Shown: positions 45,658 through 54,748 of the stretch, one piece after another
Position numbering within the stretch: the first letter of the stretch is position 1
Layout of the letters: each line of letters starts with the position of its first letter
NCBI RefSeq assembly: GCF_012276985.1
Contig: NZ_JAAXMM010000001.1
Coordinates: 434,001-498,000, forward strand
Length of the DNA: 64,000 nucleotides
Reading direction: 5' to 3'
From: Agrobacterium sp. a22-2
GTDB taxonomy: Bacteria > Pseudomonadota > Alphaproteobacteria > Rhizobiales > Rhizobiaceae
Notes under the pieces: model-generated
Database searches by the model: none
What the model saw: the letters and a program-made list of their open reading frames with translations, nothing else
Told to the model about the DNA's origin: nothing
Made by a program: the position numbers and the translations under genes

Positions 45658-46676
45658 TCCTTGGTGATGGTGATGAACCGGATGGGGGCCAGATCCGGCT
45701 CGATGTCGGTCAAACCGATACGGCGGAGAACCACATCGAGCGAGCGCCGTGCCTGCGCCTCTGGCGCCTGATCCAGTACCACATCCATGATACCGTCACG
45801 TAGCGCCGAACGCGTATAATCCGTCAGCTCGTGCCCGACGAAGAACACATCGCGCCCGCGCGAATATCGGCGAAGCACCTCGATCAAGGCTGAATTGGCA
45901 CCACCCGCGTTGTAGAGGCCGGCGAGTTCAGGATACATCTCTAATGCTGACCACAACCGATCGGCGCTAGAACGTTCCTCGTCGCCTCCAAATCCCAACC
46001 ATTCAAAAGTGGAGGGGCCGGGGTTTTCGTGAAAATAGTCCGAAAAACCCCGGATCCGATCGCGATGCACCTGATAAATCGGATGGCAAATCGCTGCGAC
46101 CGGGCCGGGCCGACGGGCCATACGGCTGATGTAGAGCGCCGCCGTTCGACCGGCCGCATAGTTGTCAATGCCTATGAACTCTCCCACGCGCTCGGAAGCG
46201 CGGGTAACGACGTGGACGATGGGCAATCCCTGCGCATCAACCTTTTTTATCGCGGCGCTGATCACCGGATTGCTGGGCACTGCCAATATCAGCCCGGCAC
46301 GTGAAAGATCGCTGGATACGATCCGCCGGGCAATCTCTTCCGGATTCATCTCTTCGGCAAAACTGCGGTGCACGACTACCAGCGGGTCGAGGGTAGCCGC
46401 AATTCTCTCGAAAGCTTGTGAAAGGCGGCGGTAGAAGGTCGTTTCGGGACGAACCATCAGCACCTCTATGCGCAGAAGGCCCCGATGGGTGGATGGAAGC
46501 GTGCGCGGATATTCTAAGCTCCGCGCAGCAACAATGACCTTTTCGACCAATCCGGGGCGAACCCCGCCGCGGCCGTTAAGGACCCGTTCAACCGTCGCTG
46601 TTCCCACTCCGGCAAGACGGGCAATGTCCCGATAGTTCGCTTTGCTCACTTTATAGACCCTCAAACAGGCAGCCAT
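45645..46676 (-). CDS. LacI-family regulator beside the moc cluster
   Basis: A 343-aa LacI/GalR regulator. The N-terminal HTH reads NYRDIARLAGVGTATVERVL and NGRGGVRPGLVEKV; the C-terminal domain is periplasmic-binding-like (VHVVTRASERVGEFIGIDNY, VFFVGHELTDYTRSALRDGI). Known moc loci often carry a GntR-type MocR instead, so this is a different regulator type. It lies upstream of mocD on the same strand, separated by 171 bases that include the palindrome. Confidence 0.88.
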   Translation of the reverse strand: MAACLRVYKVSKANYRDIARLAGVGTATVERVLNGRGGVRPGLVEKVIVAARSLEYPRTLPSTHRGLLRIEVLMVRPETTFYRRLSQAFERIAATLDPLVVVHRSFAEEMNPEEIARRIVSSDLSRAGLILAVPSNPVISAAIKKVDAQGLPIVHVVTRASERVGEFIGIDNYAAGRTAALYISRMARRPGPVAAICHPIYQVHRDRIRGFSDYFHENPGPSTFEWLGFGGDEERSSADRLWSALEMYPELAGLYNAGGANSALIEVLRRYSRGRDVFFVGHELTDYTRSALRDGIMDVVLDQAPEAQARRSLDVVLRRIGLTDIEPDLAPIRFITITKESLP

Positions 46677-46752
46677 AGAGACCTTGCGTGAAGGGCATTG
46701 TCTATCCTGAAGAGCGAAAATTTGACTGACTATTACCGGCCACTCTCAGGTT

Positions 46753-47654
46753 GGCTCTGTTGCAAAAATTTCATATTGAAGGAAGTGCGCGCCCTCCTGC
46801 AGTCGTTACGCGGTCTGATCAAGTCTCTGGGCGAGTAGAGCTACCGCTTCCGTCAGCGCGCTCGGTCTGATGCCAAAAGCCCGTTCAACGATGCGGGCTT
46901 CGCCGCGAATGTCACCGGGCAGATTGAAAATCGCTGCCTGCCCTTTGCGCAATGCCCGCATCACCTCGAAGCCTTTGAGCGTCGCATAGGCCATTTTCAG
47001 CGTCTTGAATCCCCTCACCGGCCTGATCAACTGTTTCAGCTTGCCATGATCAGCCTCAACGACATTGTTCAGATATTTCACCTGCCGATGCACAAGCTCT
47101 CCAGGGCATTTGTCTTCGGCCTTCCATTGCGCGATGGCAATGCCGTAGGTCGGCGCTTTGTCGGTGTTGATTACGGTTGGCGTTTCCCAGTTCTTCAGGC
47201 CGTTCAAGGCTTTGCCCAGAAAGCGTTTGGCCGCTTTGGCATTGCGGGTCGGTAACAGATAAAAATCGATCGTGTTGCCGAATTTGTCGACGGCCCGATA
47301 CAGGTATGTCCATTTCCCGCGGACCTTTACATAGGTTTCGTCGACACGCCAGCTCGTTGACTGCGGACGGCGCCAATGCCAACGCAGCCGCTTTTCGATC
47401 TCCGGCGCGTACTTTTGAACCCAGCGGTAAATCGTGGAATGATCGACGGGCACGCCGCGCTCACCCATCATCTGTTCGAGATCACGATAGCTGATGCCAT
47501 AGCGACAATACCAGCGGACCGCCCAAAGGATAATCTCACCCTCAAAATGGCGCCACTTGAGCCGAAGGTCCGCGCAGCGAAATCGCTCATCAAAAGCCCC
47601 GATGAAAATTCTCAACGCTCCTTCAGGCACAATCGGAATTTGTGCAACAGAACC
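46753..47654. mobile_element. Complete IS6-family insertion sequence, 902 bp
   Basis: The left end is ggctctgttgcaaaaatttc at 46753 and the right end read inward is ggttctgttgcacaaattcc at 47654, imperfect inverted repeats of the IS6/IS26 type. It carries one transposase gene. The flanking eight bases differ (ctcaggtt left, ccatcgaa right), so there is no target duplication. This suggests that a later recombination rearranged one side. It interrupts an SDR gene on its right. Confidence 0.88.
46806..47630 (-). CDS. IS6-family transposase
   Basis: A 274-aa DDE transposase of IS6/IS26 type: [40 protein letters not shown] (helix-turn-helix), then the catalytic residues in [19 protein letters not shown] (D), [11 protein letters not shown] (D) and [17 protein letters not shown] (E). 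Length is slightly above the usual ~235-240 aa. The reading frame is intact, so the element may be active. The codon before MPEGALRIF lies within the right end of the IS. Confidence 0.93.
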   Translation of the reverse strand: MPEGALRIFIGAFDERFRCADLRLKWRHFEGEIILWAVRWYCRYGISYRDLEQMMGERGVPVDHSTIYRWVQKYAPEIEKRLRWHWRRPQSTSWRVDETYVKVRGKWTYLYRAVDKFGNTIDFYLLPTRNAKAAKRFLGKALNGLKNWETPTVINTDKAPTYGIAIAQWKAEDKCPGELVHRQVKYLNNVVEADHGKLKQLIRPVRGFKTLKMAYATLKGFEVMRALRKGQAAIFNLPGDIRGEARIVERAFGIRPSALTEAVALLAQRLDQTA

Positions 47655-47935
47655 CCATCGAAGGCGTTGTTCACGAGAATGTCGATCCGGCCATAGGCGG
47701 CTGCGACCTGGTCGACTGCAACTGTGATCCGGTCAATCTTGCTCACGTCGCACACAACACCCATTGCTGTGCCGCCAGCTTCCACAATCTCTGCGGCGAC
47801 CCTGTCGACACCTTCATACGCTCTTGAGAGAACTGCGACCTTCGCGCCCTCCGTTGCCAACAGCATGGCAGTTGCACGGCCGATGCCACGGCTTGCACCG
47901 GTGACGATTGCGACCTTTCCTTCAAGTCTTCCCAT
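47655..47935 (-). pseudogene. Short-chain dehydrogenase, 3' end removed by IS6
   Basis: The first ~93 residues of an [23 protein letters not shown] is the start with the TGxxxGIG cofactor loop, then [20 protein letters not shown] and [16 protein letters not shown] (NNAF in place of NNAG). GGAGAA precedes the ATG at 47935. The IS6 right end replaces the catalytic YxxxK half. Its start is 34 bases from the DoxX-like gene end, so the two were probably one transcript. Confidence 0.85.
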
Positions 47936-47968
47936 GATTTTCTCCGATTTGGTAAGGGGCGGCACGGT

Positions 47969-48364
47969 TCAATGCCGCAGCATCGACTGGACATACGGGG
48001 ACGGCACTTCCCGGGCTTCGTTCTGGGTGACAAATGACGTGACCAGGAGCGCGAGACCAATCACGGCCGGCAGGGCAGCGGCGGGCTTTCGAACGCCCAG
48101 ATGAGAAAGGCCCGACAGGATCAGATGGAAGAAAATGCCAGCATAGGCGAGATCACTGAGGGGAACACTGACGCGCGTAAGGATCGCCGCGGGGCCCAGG
48201 ACCTTGACGATGATCATCAAGGGGATGAGGTAAGCGGCCTGGTAACCGAGATCGGCCAGGGCGCGCCGTACCCACTCCGATTTCGTGGCGTAGATGAATG
48301 CGGAAGCGAGATAAAGCAGGGACAAGAGTGCCGTGCTGACCCAGTATACGTAATATGCAGACAT
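47969..48364 (-). CDS. DoxX-like membrane protein
   Basis: A 131-aa protein with four hydrophobic helices: YWVSTALLSLLYLASAFIYA, LGYQAAYLIPLMIIVKVLGP, LSDLAYAGIFFHLILSGLSH and ALPAVIGLALLVTSFV. This is the DoxX-like family layout. The start at 48364 (MSAYYVYWV) follows ggaaaat. It lies between the HxlR regulator (divergent) and the truncated SDR (same strand); such HxlR-DoxX-SDR trios often respond to reactive electrophiles. Confidence 0.8.
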   Translation of the reverse strand: MSAYYVYWVSTALLSLLYLASAFIYATKSEWVRRALADLGYQAAYLIPLMIIVKVLGPAAILTRVSVPLSDLAYAGIFFHLILSGLSHLGVRKPAAALPAVIGLALLVTSFVTQNEAREVPSPYVQSMLRH

Positions 48365-48533
48365 AGATTTTCCCTTGCCGCTGGAGGGCCAGCAGCATCC
48401 TGATGTTTGAGTTTTCGTGTTGTGGGTGAAGCGCTTTCGCAACCACTACCCGGTGCATGATCTGAAAATGTCGTGTAAGATGGATACTTGCAAGTAGGAT
48501 GAATTACTTGCTGATAGTATGGAATTACAGACC

Positions 48534-48896
48534 ATGAGCGATAGCGGTATCAACATGCACGAAGAAATGCGACGCGCGTTCGCCTTGTTGTCGGGCAAAT
48601 GGAAGCTGGAAATCATGTGGCTTCTGAACCAGCGGGTCTATAGATTCGGGGAGCTCCGCAAAGCGATCCCCGGCATTACCCAACACATGCTGACAGCCCA
48701 GCTACGCGAGCTCGAAGCTGACGGACTCGTATCCCGGACGGTGTTTGCGGAGGTTCCGCCGCGCGTCGAATATGAAATTACCCAGAAGGCACGCGGCCTC
48801 GGCCCCACTATGGAAGCGTTGACGGCGTGGTGGAACGAGTATGGACATAGCGTCCCGATGAAACCGAGCGCACGGGGCCGGAAATCACAAAAATGA
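48534..48896 (+). CDS. HxlR-family winged-helix regulator
   Basis: A 120-aa regulator (ATG at 48534; another in-frame ATG at 48519 adds five residues). The HxlR core reads MRRAFALLSGKWKLEIMWLL, RFGELRKAIPGITQHMLTAQ, LRELEADGLVSRTVFAEVPP and VEYEITQKARGLGPTMEAL. HxlR proteins usually repress a divergent neighbour, here the DoxX-like/SDR unit 170 bases away. The spacer includes direct short repeats (acttgc, ttactt), which could be part of the operator. Confidence 0.88.
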   Translation: MSDSGINMHEEMRRAFALLSGKWKLEIMWLLNQRVYRFGELRKAIPGITQHMLTAQLRELEADGLVSRTVFAEVPPRVEYEITQKARGLGPTMEALTAWWNEYGHSVPMKPSARGRKSQK

Positions 48897-49051
48897 GCTG
48901 TCGTCTCGGGCGTCGCCTTCGCCTCGATGGCATTCGAACCGTCGGTAGTGGGTCTGATCACCTCACGCAATCAGAGGTCAACTTTCTTGCATAGCCAAGC
49001 GGATCCTAAAGTTGTCAAAAGAGGAATGACAACATTACTGAGTCTGAGACG

Positions 49052-49343
49052 TTAGTCTTCGGGAAGAGCGTCCGGCCATTGCTGCGCCCCGTGGAGGACA
49101 CGACAGTATGCGAACTGTCGTCGCCGCCACTGCATAGGCGACGACGTCGAGCGGACCGGAAACCACCCGTTCGCGTGTCTCCGCGATCCGCCGGGACGGC
49201 CGCTTTCAGGGAAGATCAGAAGTCGACGAGCCGCAGCTACGATCCGTTCGTCGACCGTGATGACGGCGGCCGGATTGTCGACCGCAATATGCGTAAAAAT
49301 ACCGTCGCGATCAGAGAGCGAAGGCGGACCAGGCGAGCTTCAC
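49052..49343 (-). pseudogene. ParE/RelE-type toxin with three frameshifts
   Basis: Reading from GTG at 49343: VKLAWSAFAL, a one-base slip, then DRDGIFTHIAVDNPAAV and VDERIVAAARRLLIFPESGR, a slip near 49200, then IAETRERVVSGPLDVVAYAV and AATTVRIL, a slip near 49110, then RVLHGAQQWPDALPED and a TAA stop at 49052. The order of blocks is that of ParE toxins (about 95 aa). Three shifts make it non-functional. No open frame of useful length reveals it, so it is easy to miss. The ~80 bases to its right may be an antitoxin relic. Confidence 0.78.
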
Positions 49344-49421
49344 GTTTTCAGGTCGCCTGCCCTGCAGGAGAGCAATCGCACTCGTTGCCAAACCCTCACC
49401 TGCAAAGTCCGGCGTTATCGT

Positions 49422-50453
49422 TCAGAAGGAAAGCTGGACCTTCATGGACCGTGTCCTGTCGGCAGCTGTTTCAAAAGCCGTGATGGCGTCCTCTAACTGG
49501 AACACCTCCGTCAGCAGCGGCTTCAGGTCCACTCTGCGGCAATTGATCAGATCGATAGCCAGCGCGAATTCCTCATGGAAACGGAAGGTACCCTTCATCT
49601 CGATCTCCTTTGCGACCACCATATTCTGGGGGATGGCGACATCGCCACCAAGGCCGAGTTGAACCAGGACCGATCGGGGCCGGAGGACCTCCAGACCTGA
49701 ACGGACTGCCCGCTCGTTGCCCGATGCCTCAAATTGCACGTCGAAATAGCCCTTGTTGACCGCATAGGCGTGAAGCTGCTCCGGGTTCTCCGCGACGTTG
49801 ATGACGCGGTCGGCGCCAATCTCCAAAGCCTTTCGCAACACGGTATCCATCATGTCGGTCGCGACGATCTCGCGGGCGCCATGGGCGCGGGCGGCGATAA
49901 TGGCCAGCGCGCCGATCGGGCCGCAGCCGGTGACCAGCACCCGTCTGCCGATCAGCGAGCCAGCACGAGCCACCGCATGCAATGTTACGGCAAAGGGCTC
50001 GGCCATGGCCGCCTCGTTGATCGAGATGCCGTCCGCCACCTTATGGCATTGCCATTGCTCGGCCACCAGTCGCTGGCGGAAAGCACCCTGGATATGCGGC
50101 ATCGGCATGGCGCTGCCGTAGAAGCGCATGTTCAGGCAATGGTTCTGCTGGCCGGCGAGGCAGTATTCACAGGCGTTGCAGGGACGGCTCGGCGACACCG
50201 CGACCCGGTCGCCGACCACAAGGTTGGATACGCCCTCGCCCAGCGCCTTTACCGTGCCGGCCACTTCGTGGCCGAGGATCATCGGCTCGCGCAGCCGCAC
50301 CGTGCCGAAGCCACCGTGATTGTAGTAATGCAGATCGGAGCCGCAGATGCCGCCGGCCTCGATCGCCACCTCGACCTGGCCGGAGCCAATCGCTTCGACC
50401 TGTCTCTCCTCGATTCTGAGATCCTTGGCGGCATGGATGACGACGGCTTTCAT
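49422..50453 (-). CDS. Zinc-dependent polyol/L-idonate-type dehydrogenase
   Basis: A 343-aa medium-chain dehydrogenase. Catalytic zinc ligands are in GGICGSDLHYYNHGG and ILGHEVAG; the structural zinc cysteines are in CNACEYCLAGQQNHC; the NAD fold reads VLVTGCGPIGALAIIAARAH. The closest resemblance is to L-idonate 5-dehydrogenase. The ATG at 50453 has GAGGTC upstream. It is the last gene of the nine-gene operon and would oxidise a sugar acid or polyol. Confidence 0.82.
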   Translation of the reverse strand: MKAVVIHAAKDLRIEERQVEAIGSGQVEVAIEAGGICGSDLHYYNHGGFGTVRLREPMILGHEVAGTVKALGEGVSNLVVGDRVAVSPSRPCNACEYCLAGQQNHCLNMRFYGSAMPMPHIQGAFRQRLVAEQWQCHKVADGISINEAAMAEPFAVTLHAVARAGSLIGRRVLVTGCGPIGALAIIAARAHGAREIVATDMMDTVLRKALEIGADRVINVAENPEQLHAYAVNKGYFDVQFEASGNERAVRSGLEVLRPRSVLVQLGLGGDVAIPQNMVVAKEIEMKGTFRFHEEFALAIDLINCRRVDLKPLLTEVFQLEDAITAFETAADRTRSMKVQLSF

Positions 50454-50463
50454 GGGCATGACC

Positions 50464-51411
50464 TCAAACGACTGCGGTAAGAAGGGAAGCACCGGCAAAA
50501 TGCGCGGCAAGATTGTCGCGCACCAGCTTGCCCATCGCCTTGCGGGTTTCTATCGTGCCGGACGCGTGATGGGGCTGCAGCAGCACATTGTCGAGCGCCA
50601 GAAACCGCGGATTGAGCTTCGGCTCGCCTTCGAACACATCGAGCGCCGCCGACCCCAGTGCGCCGGTCTCCAGCGCATCGAGCAGTGCCTCTTCATCGAT
50701 ATTGGAAGCGCGTGAAATGTTGATCAGCATGCCGTCCGGGCCGAGGGCTGCAATCACGTCCTTTGAGACGATATGGCGGGTGGCGGCAGATGCGGCGAGC
50801 GTGACAAACAGGAAATCGGCATGGTCTGCCAGCGCGACGGGATCGGCGATGAAGGTCATTCCCTCCGCATAGGGTTTGGCAGACACGTCGCTATAGGCGA
50901 TATCCATATCGAAGCCCTTGAGCCGCCTGACCACTTCAGAGCCGATACGTCCAAGTCCGAGCACGCCGGCCTTGCCGCCCCAGATCCGGCGCTTCAGGGG
51001 ATAGAGCCCCTTGGCTTTCCAGCTTCCATCCCGCACCCAGCGCTCGGCGCCGATCATGCCGCGCGACTGGCACAGCATCATGGCCACGCCAAGATCGGCC
51101 ACGTCGTTGGTCAGCACATCGGGCGTATTGGTGACGCGGATGCCACGTGCGCGGCAGGAAGCGAGATCGACGGCATCATAACCAACACCATAGACAGATA
51201 CGATCTCCAGGTTCGGCAGCTTGCCGATCAGCTCGGCCGAAGCGCCGAGTTCGCCACGGGTGGCGATCGCCCTGACATTGGCCGCGTGGGCATCAAGGAA
51301 GGCGTCACGATCCTTCGCCTCGTAAATCTTGTGCACCACGTAGCGGTCTTCGAGATCGACGAGATCCCAATCCGGATAGGGGCCTATCAGCAAAAGTTCG
51401 GGCTTGGTCAT
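50464..51411 (-). CDS. D-isomer-specific 2-hydroxyacid dehydrogenase
   Basis: A 315-aa NAD(P) enzyme of the hydroxypyruvate/glyoxylate reductase group. The Rossmann motif VLGLGRIGSEVVRRLKG is near residue 150; the catalytic arginine and glutamate are in NISRASNIDEEALLDALETG and DVFEGEPKLN; the histidine is in LLQPHHASGT. It may reduce a 2-keto acid formed in the sugar-acid pathway. It is 10 bases upstream of the zinc dehydrogenase. Confidence 0.88.
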   Translation of the reverse strand: MTKPELLLIGPYPDWDLVDLEDRYVVHKIYEAKDRDAFLDAHAANVRAIATRGELGASAELIGKLPNLEIVSVYGVGYDAVDLASCRARGIRVTNTPDVLTNDVADLGVAMMLCQSRGMIGAERWVRDGSWKAKGLYPLKRRIWGGKAGVLGLGRIGSEVVRRLKGFDMDIAYSDVSAKPYAEGMTFIADPVALADHADFLFVTLAASAATRHIVSKDVIAALGPDGMLINISRASNIDEEALLDALETGALGSAALDVFEGEPKLNPRFLALDNVLLQPHHASGTIETRKAMGKLVRDNLAAHFAGASLLTAVV

Positions 51412-51520
51412 GGTGTACTCCGATCATCTGTTTGGCCGGCCCTGTGGATGGCCATGAGCAATTGGTTGGTGGTGATCACGGCCGTCTCCGCAACTGGCCG
51501 TTCCAGCACGATCTCAGGCA

Positions 51521-52288
51521 TCACAGGCTGGTGGTGATGCCGCCATCGACATACAGCGTGTGTCCGTTGACAAAGGAGGAAGCCCTGCTCGACAGGAAGA
51601 CGGCAGCACCGACCAGTTCGTCGACATTGCCCCAGCGTGCGGCGGGCGTGCGCTTCTCGAGCCAGGCGGAGAACTCCGCACTCTCGACCAGCGCCTGGTT
51701 GAGTGGAGTCTTGAAATAGCCGGGCGCCAGCGCATTGACCTGCAGGCCGTATTTGGCCCAATCGGCGCACATGCCGCGGGTGAGGTTTTTCACAGCACCC
51801 TTGGTCGCGGTATAGGGCGCGATGCCGGGACGTGCGAGTTCACTCTGCACCGAGGCGATGTTGACGATCTTGCCCCGGCCCCGACCGATCATATGCCGAG
51901 CCACGGCCTGGCCGACATAGAACACGCTGGAGACATTGGTCTTCAACAACTGCTCCCAGCGATCGATCGGAAAATCCTCCAACTGTGTCCGGAACTGCAT
52001 GCCGGCATTGTTGATCAGGATGTCGATCGGCCCGACAGTTCGCTCGATCTTATCCACGCCGTGCTGCACCGCATCGGCATCGGTCACGTCGAAATCGCTC
52101 ACAACAACCACATGCCCCGACTGCCGCAACCGTTCGGCCGCAGCCTTCAGCTTGGCACTGTCACGGCCGTTCAGGACGACCGAAGCACCGTGTTCGGCAA
52201 GCCCCTGTGCAAGGGCGAACCCGATTCCCTGCGATGAACCCGTCACCAGGGCACGATGCCCGGAAAGATCGAAAAGTGGGAAGGTCAT
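51521..52288 (-). CDS. SDR oxidoreductase, gluconate 5-dehydrogenase-like
   Basis: A 255-aa classical SDR. TGSSQGIGFALAQGLAEHGA is the cofactor loop, ILINNAGMQFRTQLEDFPID the NNAG block, IVNIASVQSELARPGIAPYT plus ATKGAVKNLTRG the S-Y-K active site (YTATK). The sequence is most like gluconate/ketogluconate 5-dehydrogenases, in line with the idonate-type enzyme downstream. GGAGG precedes the ATG. Confidence 0.86.
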   Translation of the reverse strand: MTFPLFDLSGHRALVTGSSQGIGFALAQGLAEHGASVVLNGRDSAKLKAAAERLRQSGHVVVVSDFDVTDADAVQHGVDKIERTVGPIDILINNAGMQFRTQLEDFPIDRWEQLLKTNVSSVFYVGQAVARHMIGRGRGKIVNIASVQSELARPGIAPYTATKGAVKNLTRGMCADWAKYGLQVNALAPGYFKTPLNQALVESAEFSAWLEKRTPAARWGNVDELVGAAVFLSSRASSFVNGHTLYVDGGITTSL

Positions 52289-52347
52289 TCAAACCTCCTT
52301 ACGATATGAGAAAATGCTGACTTAAGTCGGAAGCGGGTGGACCGCGT

Positions 52348-53022
52348 TCAAATGTCGACGACCAGGCCCTTGGCTTTCAGAACCGCCTCAAGATTGCTCA
52401 CTTCGATCACCGATTTGCCCTGCTTGTAGGCTTCGATAAAGCCGGCCTCGGCATCCTCGCGTGCCTGCGAAAGCCTTGCAGCCTCCTGGGCTTCCCCACG
52501 GCGCACCACCACCAGTCCATCGGCATCGCCAACGATGATGTCGCCCGGATGAATGATCTCTCCACCAACGATGATGGAATCGTTGACCGCAGCGATGGTT
52601 TCCTTGACAGTGCCCTTGATACAGACGCTGAGTGAGAAGACCGGAAAACCCAAATCGCGGAGCTGCAGCGTGTCGCGCACGCCGGTATCGGTCACCAGGC
52701 CGCCGATGCCTTTGGCCAGGCAGGCATTGGCAAGCACATCGCCGAAAGATCCTGCTTCCTCATATTCGCCGGCCGACACGACGATGATATCGCCGGGCTT
52801 GGCATAGTTGATGGCCAACTGCAGCATGATGTTGTCGCGCGGGGCACATTTGACGGTAAAGGCCGGACCGCACAATTTCATGCGATAGTCGACGGGCTTC
52901 AGACGCGAGGACAAGGCGCCGCGGCGCCCCTGGGCTTCATGGATCGTCGCCGGCGAAAATTTGGCAAGGGCGTCGATATCGACTTTTGCAGGCCGCTCGG
53001 CGATGTCTTTGATGTGGATCAC
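52348..53022 (-). CDS. RraA / HMG-aldolase-family protein
   Basis: A 224-aa protein of the RraA-like fold: ALSSRLKPVDYRMKLCGPAF, FGDVLANACLAKGIGGLVTD with GVRDTLQLRDLGFPVFS, and HPGDIIVGDADGLVVVRRGE. The G-x20-R-D pattern seen in GGLVTDTGVRD marks the aldolase (4-hydroxy-4-methyl-2-oxoglutarate / oxaloacetate decarboxylase) branch rather than a true RNase E inhibitor. In this operon it may split or decarboxylate a keto-sugar acid. Confidence 0.87.
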   Translation of the reverse strand: MIHIKDIAERPAKVDIDALAKFSPATIHEAQGRRGALSSRLKPVDYRMKLCGPAFTVKCAPRDNIMLQLAINYAKPGDIIVVSAGEYEEAGSFGDVLANACLAKGIGGLVTDTGVRDTLQLRDLGFPVFSLSVCIKGTVKETIAAVNDSIIVGGEIIHPGDIIVGDADGLVVVRRGEAQEAARLSQAREDAEAGFIEAYKQGKSVIEVSNLEAVLKAKGLVVDI

Positions 53023-53112
53023 TGGATTCCTCCCACGGTTAAGCTGGCGGCGGGCACGTCCCGCCGCTTATTTTTGTTTGGTTTGCGATTTGGTGGTGGT
53101 CGGGCCGAGGCC

Positions 53113-53949
53113 TTACGGGATCGGGTCGAATTTCAGCTCGGAGAGCGGAACGACCTTGTCGGCGCGGGTCATCTTGTATTCGGTATCCGGGCCAAGCCAC
53201 TTGTCCCAGATCTTGTTGATTTCGCCTGAGGTGTCGAGCTTGCGCAGCACTTCGTTGATCTTGGCGGTCAGCGCCGGATTGTCCTTGGCCATGCCGATGC
53301 CGATCGGCTGGAACAGCATCGGATCCATGATCATCCGCATTTCCTTGCCCTTGGTCTTGGATTCGTTGACGAACTTGGTCGTCGTCATGGTGTTGGCCAC
53401 CATGCCGCGGGCCTTGCCCTGCTGGACGGCCAGATAGGCAGACGCCGTATCCTGGAAGGTCAGCGGCTCCGACTTGTTGAGCTTGATCGACATTTCCGAG
53501 GTCGAACCCTTGGTCGATGCGATGCGCTGGCCCTCATAGTCCGACTTCTTCTGGCCTGCGTCGTCAGCCGGAACGATCAGCATTTCCTTGGCGAGGTAAT
53601 AGGGATCGCTGAACTGGATCTGCTCGGCCCGGCTGAGGGTGTAGGCAAGATTGGCAACCGTGATGTCGACACGACCGAGCTTTACCTCCGGCACGCGCGC
53701 TTCGACCGAAACCGGCTTGACCTCGGCCTTGACGCCAAGTTCCTTGGCAATCGCATTGCACAGGTCGACGTCGAAGCCAGCCATTTCGCGGGTCTTCGGA
53801 TCGGGCGCGGCGAATGGCGGTACGTCGGCAAACGTCGCGCAACGCAGGGTTTTCGCCGACATGATGGTGTCGAGTTGATCCGCCTTGGCCGGCGAGATGA
53901 CCGCAGCGCCGGCGAGAGCCGCGGTAAGCGTCATGCATTTCCAGTTCAT
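53113..53949 (-). CDS. Amino-acid-type ABC transporter substrate-binding protein
   Basis: A 278-aa periplasmic family 3 binding protein. Signal peptide MNWKCMTLTAALAGAAVISP ending AKA; then LRCATFADVPPFAAPDPKTR, EMAGFDVDLCNAIAKELGVK, VDITVANLAYTLSRAEQIQF. These are the usual blocks of polar-amino-acid binders. The operon's enzymes point to a sugar acid or opine-like compound rather than a plain amino acid. It lies between the ATPase and the aldolase-like gene. Confidence 0.9.
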   Translation of the reverse strand: MNWKCMTLTAALAGAAVISPAKADQLDTIMSAKTLRCATFADVPPFAAPDPKTREMAGFDVDLCNAIAKELGVKAEVKPVSVEARVPEVKLGRVDITVANLAYTLSRAEQIQFSDPYYLAKEMLIVPADDAGQKKSDYEGQRIASTKGSTSEMSIKLNKSEPLTFQDTASAYLAVQQGKARGMVANTMTTTKFVNESKTKGKEMRMIMDPMLFQPIGIGMAKDNPALTAKINEVLRKLDTSGEINKIWDKWLGPDTEYKMTRADKVVPLSELKFDPIP

Positions 53950-53980
53950 TGCTGTTCTCCTTTGTTATTGATCATGAACC

Positions 53981-54748
53981 TCAGTGACGCAGGTCGGCGA
54001 GAAACCGCTGGGCACGGGGATGGCGGGGATTTTTAAAGAACTCGTCGGGCGGGGCCGTTTCGAGGATTTCACCGGCATCGATGAACCAGATGCGGTCGGC
54101 GACTTCGCGGGCGAAACCCATTTCATGGGTGACGCAGAGCATGGTCATGCCTTCCGCCGCCAGGCTCTTCATCACGGCCAGAACCTCTCCGACCATTTCC
54201 GGATCAAGCGCGCTGGTCGGCTCGTCGAACAGCATGACAGGCGGTTCCATGGCAAGCGCCCGCGCGATCGCCACCCGCTGCTGCTGCCCGCCGGAAAGCT
54301 GGGCCGGATAGGCTTGCGCCTTGTCGGCTAGCCCGACGCGGTCGAGCAGCTTCAGCGCCTTGTCATAGGCGACATCCGGCGCCACACCCTTCACGCGGAT
54401 GGGCGACATCGACACGTTTTCAACGACAGACAGATGCGGAAACAGGTTGAAATTCTGGAACACGAAGCCGATGCGACTGCGCAGCAGGTTGAGCTCCCGA
54501 GTCCGCATCGGCGCATGGATGTTCTGACCGTCGAAGCTGATCGAACCGGCGCTGATCTCCTCCAGGCGGTTGATGGTGCGGATCAGGGTGGATTTGCCGG
54601 AGCCGGACGGTCCGCAGATCACCACCACCTCGCCGCGAGCCACCTCCGCATCGATGTTCTTCAGGACTGGGTAGTCGCCATAGCTCTTGTAGACATTCGA
54701 AAGGCGAATGGCCTGAAGATCTTGGCTCGGGGGTGCTGACAAGGTCAT
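53981..54748 (-). CDS. Amino-acid-type ABC transporter ATP-binding protein
   Basis: A 255-aa GlnQ/HisP-type ATPase. Walker [22 protein letters not shown]-loop [18 protein letters not shown], signature [17 protein letters not shown], Walker [21 protein letters not shown] and H-loop [16 protein letters not shown]. The start at 54748 overlaps the end of the permease gene by four bases; longer frames upstream run through that permease in another frame and are not real. Confidence 0.94.
   Translation of the reverse strand: MTLSAPPSQDLQAIRLSNVYKSYGDYPVLKNIDAEVARGEVVVICGPSGSGKSTLIRTINRLEEISAGSISFDGQNIHAPMRTRELNLLRSRIGFVFQNFNLFPHLSVVENVSMSPIRVKGVAPDVAYDKALKLLDRVGLADKAQAYPAQLSGGQQQRVAIARALAMEPPVMLFDEPTSALDPEMVGEVLAVMKSLAAEGMTMLCVTHEMGFAREVADRIWFIDAGEILETAPPDEFFKNPRHPRAQRFLADLRH

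Noticed and set aside
49079..49483. 134-codon plus-strand frame
   Set aside because: Arginine-rich with no family resemblance; the opposite strand holds a recognisable ParE relic in the same place.
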